NCBI GenBank assembly: GCA_030674155.1
Contig: CM060334.1
Location: 16,252,376 to 16,316,375 of the forward strand
Direction: 5' to 3'
DNA length: 64,000 nt
Source: Stramonita haemastoma
Taxonomy: Eukaryota > Mollusca > Gastropoda > Neogastropoda > Muricidae
This document shows positions 58,970 to 64,000 of the stretch, one piece after another. The translations under genes were made by a program, and so were the position numbers. The notes under the pieces were generated by a model. It made no database searches and was not told the DNA's origin. It worked only from the letters and a program-made list of their open reading frames with translations. Each line of letters begins with the position of its first letter. Positions within the stretch are counted from its first letter, which is position 1.

Positions 58970-61900
58970 CAGAGTGACACACACACACATACACCTGTAA
59001 CTCTGCATCCAACTAAAAAAAAACCCCAAAAAAACCAAAAACCAAAAAACAAAACAGAAAAACAATTCTGCATCCAACTAATGATCTGTTTCAGTAAGTG
59101 CTATACCCAGCCACATGCCAATTGATAAAAATGTAAGTGTTAAAACAATACACTGTAAAACATAAAAAAGAAAAAGTAAAAGAACTGATAGTGATATCTT
59201 GTTTTCTGGTGGTTTAGCAGCTATTTCTATAACATCATTTGGCTACATAACATCATTTGGCTATATAACATCATTTGGCTATATAATATCATTTGGCTAC
59301 ATAACATCATTTGGCTATATAACATCATTTGGCTACATAACATCATTTGGCTACATAACATCATTTGGCTACATAACATCATTTGGCTACTCTTTCTCCA
59401 GGTTTGTAATATTATTTGTTTCAATTCCCAGTTGGAAAGTGGCTACCTTAATGGTGGGTAAACACAAAATGTCACTCGAGGGACGAAACAGAACAAGACA
59501 AGGCAAGACATGAATGACACAAAAGTCAGCACAATGACACAAAAGTGACCAAGCCAGTAACTGGTTTATCCAATACTGAGGTGGACTAAACTGGCCAACA
59601 GAGGTCAGCTGGTTACTTTCTTTCTGCATAAGCAATAAACAGATCTATAAATGAATAATTTGTTGAGAACGTGTCAATTGGTCTGGAGGTAATAATGCAC
59701 AGGTCTAGAAAATGAAAAGTCTGGGGTTCTAATCCCATCTTATGATGGACTTTCTTGCAGCCTTTTGAACCATAACTGGTCTTTAATATGATACATCACC
59801 AAGATCCTCCATACAACTCACATTTAATGCATATAAAAGAGCCCACAGCAACAAGAGAGTCATCACTAGCAATCTTTTGAAGACTATTTTGTAAATGATC
59901 AGTAACAAACAAATCTACATGCAAACAGTAAAAAAAAAGAGAGCGCTGTTTTATGGGGAAAACTCTCTCTGAGTCTATTTATCTGAAGAGTGCTTATGAT
60001 TTTATGTAAATAAATTTTGGATGCCCACAAACACTACAGAATATACAATATTCTTTCCCCGTGTCAAACACTTAAAAAAATGTGTTTGTTTATTTTTTCC
60101 CCCTTCCCTGTCAAACACTTAAATTTCTGTTTAAGTTACTGAACAAATAAAGAACAATGAACACAAACAAACAGAAAAAAAGGGAGGGAATTGCACAGAT
60201 GCTTTAGCCTTGAAGAAGGTCAGGATAGGGTGGGCCGCTTCAAATACTTACACAGTCTGAATTCACTTGGTATCAAATACTTACACAGTCTGAATTCACT
60301 TGGTATCAAATACTTACACAGTCTGAATTCACTTGGTATCAAATACTTACACAGTCTGAATTCACTTGGTATCAAATACTTACACAGTCTGAATTCACTT
60401 GGTATCAAATACTTAAACAGTCTGAATTCACTTGGTATCAAATACTTACACAGTCTGAATTCACTTGGTATCAAATACTTACACAGTCTGAATTCACTTG
60501 GTATCAAATACTTACACAGTCTGAATTCACTTGGTATCAAATACTTACACAGTCTGAATTCACTTGGTATCAAATACTTACACAGTCTGAATTCACTTGG
60601 TATCAAATACTTAAACAGTCTGAATTCACTTGGTATCAAATACTTACACAGTCTGAATTCACTTGGTATCAAATACTTACACAGTCTGAATTCACTTGGT
60701 ATCAAATACTTACACAGTCTGAATTCACTTGGTATCAAATACTTACACAGTCTGAATTCACTTGGTATCAAATACTTACACAGTCTGAATTCACTTGGTA
60801 TCAAATACTTACACAGTCTGGATTCACTTGGTATCAAATACTTAAACAGTCTGAATTCACTTGGTATCAAATACTTACACAGTCTGAATTCACTTGGTAT
60901 CAAATACTTACACAGTCTGGATTCACTTGGTATCAAATACTTAAACAGTCTGAATTCACTTGGTATCAAATACTTACACAGTCTGAATTCACTTGGTATC
61001 AAATACTTACACAGTCTGAATTCACTTGGTATCAAATACTTACACAGTCTGAATTCACTTGGTATCAAATACTTACACAGTCTGAATTCACTTGGTATCA
61101 AATACTTACACAGTCTGAATTCACTTGGTATCAAATACTTACACAGTCTGGATTCACTTGGTATCAAATACTTAAACAGTCTGAATTCACTTGGTATCAA
61201 ATACTTACACAGTCTGAATTCACTTGGTATCAAATACTTACACAGTCTGAATTCACTGGGAATGAAAAAAGCACCAGCGCAAAAGCCACACATAGCCAAA
61301 AATTTTATGAACCAGTATCTGAAAAATCAAAACCAAAGCTGAAGCAAACAAACGGTAACATGAAAATAAAACTTTTAATCAAAAGCATGCAAAACACAAT
61401 CTGAATACCATCCAGTTTTGACAAGAAATAAAGTTTGGTTAATTACAGACTTGGTCGGCTGATAATCATAAGTCACTCAAAGCTTGGGGAAAAAACATAA
61501 TTCAAGCTCAAATTCCTTTTCTCAAGTTAACAAAAATAAAGCATGCTGGAGTTCAGCCATTTCTAACTCCAAAATACAAATCTTCATATCTGTTGACTGT
61601 CAAACAGCTGAGAATGGTTTTATGCTGTGCATTGCATTACTAACAATATTTTTATTTTCTTTGAGACTGTACTATACTACACAGGAAGATTTTTGCTTTG
61701 GTTTAAAAATACAGACTCTTTATACTGAATTATAATAAAAACTAATCTTTCTCCATCGATTTATGTGACAAATTGCACTTTAAAACAAAAGCACACTTCT
61801 TTTAGACTCTCAATGAAATAAATGACGATTTCTGTTTCTAGCACATGGTGGCTTGTTGCTCTTTCCTGAAAGCTTTTAAGCTTGCAATCAGAGCCACGAG

Positions 61901-63046
61901 AGGCAAAGAATACAAGGCAGGTCAACAAGAACATCATACATTACTTAATACCATTATCCTTGATATAAAATAATAAATAAATAAATAAATGAAGGAAAAA
62001 AAGGCTCCAAAAGCTCATAGTTCAAACAAACAATTTGATGTTTGGACAAAGGACTTTCCTGTTTTCAGTATAAATCTCTCCCTCTAAAACACAATTCTAA
62101 TTCTTTAGACTACACAGATCCCAATAAAATTATGCAACTGATATCTTAGTGATAATCTATGAATAAACATGCCAAAATCAGCCATGCACACTCCAAAGTT
62201 TTCTCGGATTAATTCTGCCACACAAGGGCTTTCTGTTATGTTCTTTCAACAAAAGATAAAAAACGAAACTTTAAATGAAATGAAGTAAAATCAGCCAAAA
62301 AAAAAACACCCTTCAAATAAACAAAATGAACATAAAAAAGCCAAAATGTGATGCTCCACCACAAAATGAGTCAGATTGCAAAAGATGTCAATTTTTAGCT
62401 GTTAACGTGTTATTAATCTGCTATAATAATGAATAAGCTATTCAATACAGAAAACAGATTGCAAATCACAACACTCCTATAAAAGTAAATTAAAAATCAA
62501 AATGCTAGACAGCCGAAAGTGGCAATATGAGAAATTGACAGGTTTTGCATTGTAATAGGTAGTCTGAATAAGGGCTGGGGTGTTTTTAAATGTGTTTTTA
62601 AAGCAAAAGGAAACAAAATTACACCTTAATGCCAGTACAAAGTACAAAAATGGCTTTGGCTTTATAATCAATCAAAATCTCAAAATCAACAACCTGACCC
62701 CCACCTGCCTAAAATGGATCCTAGCGGAAAAGTGGGTCAGGTGCAAAGCGACTCATTTCCTGGTGGAGCGTCACAAATACGAAAATCGTGTTTTCAAAAT
62801 CCCCAACTGAAACAAAGAGCGTTGCGCCACAGCAATATCACAATAGTTTGCGCAACAAACTTGGTTACCCATTCTGCACGGAGGCTCGCCAGTGGTTGGA
62901 GGAGGGAACACACAGCGTGGTCAGCATCATGAAGGCAAAGAAGCCAGTGATGCCCGCCGCCACGCGATACACCGCTTCGTAGCCAAACAGCCGACCACAG
63001 TTCTCCCCGCGTACACTTGCACACACGTCTCGTTGAAATCTGGAAT
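50812..63046 (-). CDS. SERINC: Serine incorporator (SERINC/TDE family) multi-pass membrane protein, all but the 5' end
   Basis: Ten exons read: 63046-62869, 61318-61242, 58663-58570, 57292-57249, 56551-56381, 56128-56033, 54965-54722, 53667-53619, 52271-52133, 51240-50812. Diagnostic strings in order: [16 protein letters not shown] then [11 protein letters not shown] and [105 protein letters not shown] and [13 protein letters not shown]. These are the family's successive helices and loops. Family knowledge: ER/plasma-membrane proteins with about 10 helices, linked to serine-derived lipid metabolism and lipid scrambling. The first exon(s) encoding the Cys-rich N-terminus lie beyond 64,000. Phases agree at all joins but one (53619/52271), and the last exon needs a one-base shift. 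The C-terminal tail is unusually long. Confidence 0.92.
51468..51561. repeat. (CA)n microsatellite
   Basis: About 46 units with two TA breaks. Confidence 0.95.
51566..52115 (+). mobile_element. SINE-A split by a 180-bp insertion
   Basis: Head gatagcctggtggtcagagt, box B ccgggttcgaatct. The tail is cut at CATTA (51,897-51,901) and resumes at CATTA (52,084-52,088) with tcctcaaaataaaagaattt. The insert is 51,902-52,083 plus one copy of CATTA. Confidence 0.83.
52133..52271 (-). CDS. SERINC: SERINC exon i
   Basis: Acceptor tccacag|GAGACAA; donor TATAG|GTACGT. Encodes [42 protein letters not shown]. Highly characteristic of SERINC. Only one frame is open. Confidence 0.94.
52672..52770 (-). repeat. 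Dispersed repeat F, reversed fragment
   Basis: gagcactagctggcccccat to ctgacagctgtg. Confidence 0.65.
53059..53131. repeat. (CA)n microsatellite
   Basis: 36 units, preceded by an A/C homopolymer region at 52,958-52,990. Confidence 0.95.
53239..53397. repeat. (TG)n microsatellite
   Basis: Two blocks split by catgggtgagtgga. Confidence 0.95.
53619..53667 (-). CDS. SERINC: SERINC exon h (49 bp)
   Basis: Acceptor cccccag|TGTCCAG; donor AAAAAAGGG|GTAAGT. Encodes [17 protein letters not shown], like the YTSIRTSS... segment after the ninth helix. It leaves at phase 0, but the next exon needs phase 1; the A6 run at 53622-53627 is the likely place of a missing base. Confidence 0.75.
53845..53925. 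repeat. (CA)n microsatellite
   Basis: CA tract with AAAC breaks. Confidence 0.93.
54080..54240 (+). repeat. Dispersed repeat G
   Basis: Copy of 1,316-1,500: tgcactctgactcactcatc, ggcagccatactctgacttg. Confidence 0.7.
54242..54500 (+). mobile_element. SINE-E: different tRNA head on the SINE-A body
   Basis: Head gtagcaggatggttaagacg, ctgggtttgtacccag. It joins the SINE-A body at ttcggatgagactataaacc. Confidence 0.75.
54555..54660 (+). mobile_element. SINE-D 3' end
   Basis: tgggtaggcgctgcacctgt to aaatctgctgtgac. Confidence 0.7.
54722..54965 (-). CDS. SERINC: SERINC exon g: cytosolic loop and next helix
   Basis: Acceptor ggctgcag|TGGACATT; donor ACCTG|GTAGGT. Encodes [14 protein letters not shown]... 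(a Thr/Pro-rich loop with an NVSYQC site), then [20 protein letters not shown]. Phases 1 in, 2 out. Confidence 0.88.
55008..55440 (+). repeat. Dispersed repeat J, split by MITE
   Basis: Left part ctgaagtcgtaatgtaggta; right part gtaagcaaacgggttaccta to agctctagctgagga. Confidence 0.75.
55036..55362 (+). mobile_element. piggyBac-type MITE inside another repeat
   Basis: TTAACCCTCTTAGTCCCG to CAAAAGGGTTAA, flanked by halves of a second repeat family (55,008-55,035 and 55,363-55,440) that is joined without the MITE at 12,168-12,262. Confidence 0.87.
55610..55700 (-). mobile_element. SINE-D 3' end
   Basis: In reverse: aatgggtggcactgcactt, gagagcagcccaaattt. Confidence 0.7.
55772..55838 (+). mobile_element. 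piggyBac-type MITE, 3' fragment
   Basis: Only the right 65 bp (gtgatggaatgcgaagtct to acaagagggtgaa); the terminal TTAA is mutated. Confidence 0.7.
55840..56012 (+). mobile_element. SINE-A fragment next to SERINC exon f donor
   Basis: ctgtttctctttctgggag to tcctcgaaataaaagaatta, with a 31-base A run inside. Confidence 0.78.
56033..56128 (-). CDS. SERINC: SERINC exon f
   Basis: Acceptor tgtggcag|GAAACCC; donor GAAGAAG|GTTGGT (weak). Encodes [29 protein letters not shown], the most conserved SERINC block. A SINE-type tail ends about 20 bp from the donor. Confidence 0.93.
56149..56330 (-). repeat. ~30-bp minisatellite with acceptor-like motifs upstream of SERINC exon f
   Basis: About six units. 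On the gene's strand each ends tgtgtgttgtag then gaaatactacct; the real acceptor 20 bp on is tgtgtggcag|GAAACC. The array lies between exons e and f, at the acceptor. Confidence 0.85.
56381..56551 (-). CDS. SERINC: SERINC exon e: fifth and sixth membrane segments
   Basis: Acceptor atttcag|CCACAGG; donor AAGAAAC|GTAAGT. Encodes [42 protein letters not shown]. Corresponds to the YxxPxGCxxNxxFISxN region of the family. Confidence 0.9.
56612..56812. repeat. GTG/GGTGT-rich microsatellite
   Basis: G/T-only tract in the SERINC intron between exons d and e. Confidence 0.9.
57249..57292 (-). CDS. SERINC: SERINC exon d (44 bp)
   Basis: Acceptor ttttcag|GGTTGG; donor TGTGG|GTAAGG. Short exon giving [15 protein letters not shown]. 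Phases fit both neighbours, which is the main support for it; the peptide itself is less conserved. Confidence 0.75.
58157..58460 (-). mobile_element. Composite tRNA/5S SINE (SINE-C)
   Basis: In reverse: gatagctcagtggtcagagc, aagttaagcagcgtcgagcg, tggatgggtgaccgttcgcg. Full length, least diverged copy. Confidence 0.8.
58570..58663 (-). CDS. SERINC: SERINC exon c: fourth membrane segment
   Basis: Acceptor tttccag|ACTGGAT; donor ACCTG|GTAATC. Encodes [20 protein letters not shown] and [12 protein letters not shown]; the FLFIxxQLxLLxDFxHxWN string is a family hallmark. Phase 1 in, 2 out. Confidence 0.93.
58671..58998. repeat. (CA)n-rich microsatellite
   Basis: Begins 8 bp from SERINC exon c acceptor; on the gene strand (TG)n. 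Confidence 0.93.
59229..59394. repeat. 18-bp minisatellite, nine units
   Basis: Units of aacatcatttggctatat. In the SERINC intron between exons b and c, about 570 bp from exon c. Confidence 0.9.
59670..59960 (+). mobile_element. SINE-D diverged copy
   Basis: ttggtctggaggtaataatg, ggggttctaatccca, agagcccacagcaacaagag. Confidence 0.6.
60236..61257 (-). repeat. 33-bp minisatellite, 31 units, carrying SERINC 5' splice donors
   Basis: On the SERINC strand each unit is AGTGAATTCAGACTGT, then GTAAGTATTTGATACCA-like sequence. The first unit straddles the exon b/intron junction. Twenty-six units keep GTAAGT; five (numbers 3, 10, 13, 20 and 26 from the exon) read TTAAGT and lose the donor. Three of those are followed by a unit with a second substitution (F to S in translation), showing duplication of larger blocks. 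The unit is open in one frame on each strand throughout. Confidence 0.95.
61242..61318 (-). CDS. SERINC: SERINC exon b: third membrane segment, its 3' end seeds the 33-bp array
   Basis: Acceptor tttttcag|ATACTGG; first donor CTGT|GTAAGTATT. Encodes [25 protein letters not shown], phase 2 in, phase 1 out; the next exon completes T|AC to Y. The last 16 bases and the following 17 intron bases are repeated in tandem (see array 60,236-61,257). Confidence 0.9.
61320..62860. other. SERINC intron
   Basis: A/T-rich. SINE-A tail remnant at 61,945-61,990. No exon seen. Confidence 0.6.
62869..63046 (-). CDS. SERINC: SERINC exon a: second membrane segment
   Basis: Acceptor gtaacag|ATTCCAG; donor AATGG|GTAACC, phase 2. 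Encodes [21 protein letters not shown], then a helix ([15 protein letters not shown]) and HWRASVQNG. The first eight codons also read IPDFNETC in another frame, which resembles the family's IPGF motif, so a one-base error in the GTGTGTG run is possible. Confidence 0.85.
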
Positions 63047-63137
63047 CTGTTACCAAAAAAAAAGTTCATAAATATTTACAAACAGTTTTGTTTTTTTTTC
63101 TTTTGTGAACATGTATTTTGTTGTTGTAGTATACTCA

Positions 63138-63305
63138 TTTTCCAGCTGAACACTCTGGGGGTCACCCAGAACTGAGAATACACACTTTGACTCGATTATC
63201 CCACCTGGTTATCACTATGAGATCATCAATGAAAAGTTTGCATCTATTAGCAACTGTTTTCAAGCACCTCACAGTACAGGCAGCCATACCCCGACTTCTG
63301 AGGAT
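63138..63305 (+). repeat. Dispersed repeat G
   Basis: gggggtcacccagaactgag, gaaaagtttgcatctattag, caggcagccataccccgact. Confidence 0.72.
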
Positions 63306-63544
63306 AGCACGACAGCCAGCTCTTTAGCAGAGCTGTGTATACTCCAAAAAGTTCCTACATGTGTCAAGCTGTTGTGTAAATTACATATTTATGTGCCAGC
63401 ATCCTGACCTGTGAACAACAGCCTGGCAGGCCTGCACAAGTGTCAGCAAACTCTCCTTCACCACAAATGCTGAGTGTGTGTGCAAACTGGGCAGACAGGT
63501 TTTACACTGACATGTGCTGGGCTGTTGCTCTCCCTGGACACTAA

Positions 63545-63838
63545 GTTAAAAGTTAAAGTCTGTCCCGAACCATAAGGCTCATCAGGCCGGTGCTTATCCC
63601 GGTTTCTGTGGCGTTAAGCGACTGAGAGTCATAGACTCCCCCCTGGATAGGACGCCAGTCTATCACAGGATTAACCCCCAGCACAAGGTTGGTACCCCTT
63701 TTACACCTGGGTGGGGTGAGAAAATAGCCGTAAAGTGCCTTTTCCAAGGGCACAACGCCATAGCGGAATAGCTGGGATCGAACCCGCAACCTTTAGATTA
63801 CGAGTACAACGCCCTAACCACTAGGCCACAGCGGCGGC
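63545..63838 (-). mobile_element. SINE-B
   Basis: Full-length copy. Confidence 0.92.
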
Positions 63839-64000
63839 TAAAGTTAAAGTCTGTCCCGAGCCTATAGAGGCTCATCAGGCCGGTGCTTATCCCGGTTTCT
63901 GTGGCGTTAAGCGACTGAGAGTCATAGACTCCCCCCTGGATAGGACGCCAGTCTATCGCAGGGTTAACCCCCAACACAAGGTTGGTACCCCTTTTACACC
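63839..64000 (-). mobile_element. SINE-B, cut by window edge
   Basis: Second copy head to tail with the previous one, with only ~5 bp between. Confidence 0.9.

Noticed and set aside
60236..61257. CRISPR-like direct repeats
   Set aside because: Units abut with no unique spacers, and the setting is an animal intron.
60191..61342. Long open frames through the 33-bp array on both strands (383 and 359 codons)
   Set aside because: Openness is a by-product of a stop-free 33-bp unit. Only the minus-strand frame joins a real exon; the plus-strand frame has no support.

Overview
The window is animal nuclear DNA. It shows GT-AG introns, several tRNA-derived and 5S-derived SINE families, RTE/Jockey-type LINE tails, a piggyBac transposon with its MITEs, and abundant (TG)n/(AG)n microsatellites. 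The repeat types and invertebrate-style orthologues suggest a mollusc, probably a gastropod; this is an inference from sequence style, not a proven identification. Nothing bacterial or viral was seen.

Layout. (1) About 1-8,720, + strand: the 3' half of an alpha-arrestin gene (ARRDC2/3/4-like), with exons at 409-665, 2847-3051 and 4538-4720 and a probable terminal exon from 8715. (2) About 8,720-29,000: no convincing host gene. It is T/G-rich on the + strand (long 3' UTR or run-through style) and holds microsatellites, SINEs, LINE tails, a piggyBac relic (16,598-18,085) and a piggyBac MITE. (3) 32,654-43,059, - strand: a complete CREB3L3/CREB3-type membrane-bound bZIP factor gene with 8 exons plus a possible alternative first exon. 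(4) 50,812-63,046, - strand: a SERINC (serine incorporator) gene lacking only its 5'-most exon(s). The arrestin gene points toward CREB3L and converges on it. CREB3L and SERINC are tandem on the - strand.

The main observation is that minisatellites in these genes carry splice signals in the sense orientation and lie at exon borders. In SERINC, 31 copies of a 33-bp unit have grown out of an exon/intron junction. Each unit duplicates the last 16 exon bases plus the GTAAGT donor; 33 is a multiple of three, and the reading frame is open through the array, so any donor would give an in-frame insert of n x 11 residues. In the arrestin gene, roughly 40 copies of a ~55-bp unit repeat the TTTTCAG/AGTGAG acceptor of the last exon. 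Because the stop codon is inside the unit, acceptor choice would not change the protein in units that keep the AGTGAG sequence. Smaller arrays with donor-like, acceptor-like or branch-point-like motifs lie in the same introns and in a CREB3L intron.

Other points: single-base frameshifts in otherwise well-conserved exons, mostly at short base runs (likely assembly indels); a UPRE-like TGACGTGG just upstream of the CREB3L start and seven TGACGTGA motifs just past its stop codon; SINE tails abutting several exons; a composite tRNA/5S SINE; and a MITE sitting in a TTAA of another repeat. Three genes connect only loosely in function: receptor/ubiquitin adaptor (ARRDC), ER-Golgi stress and metabolism factor (CREB3L) and a multi-pass membrane lipid/serine protein (SERINC). 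No operon-like logic is implied.
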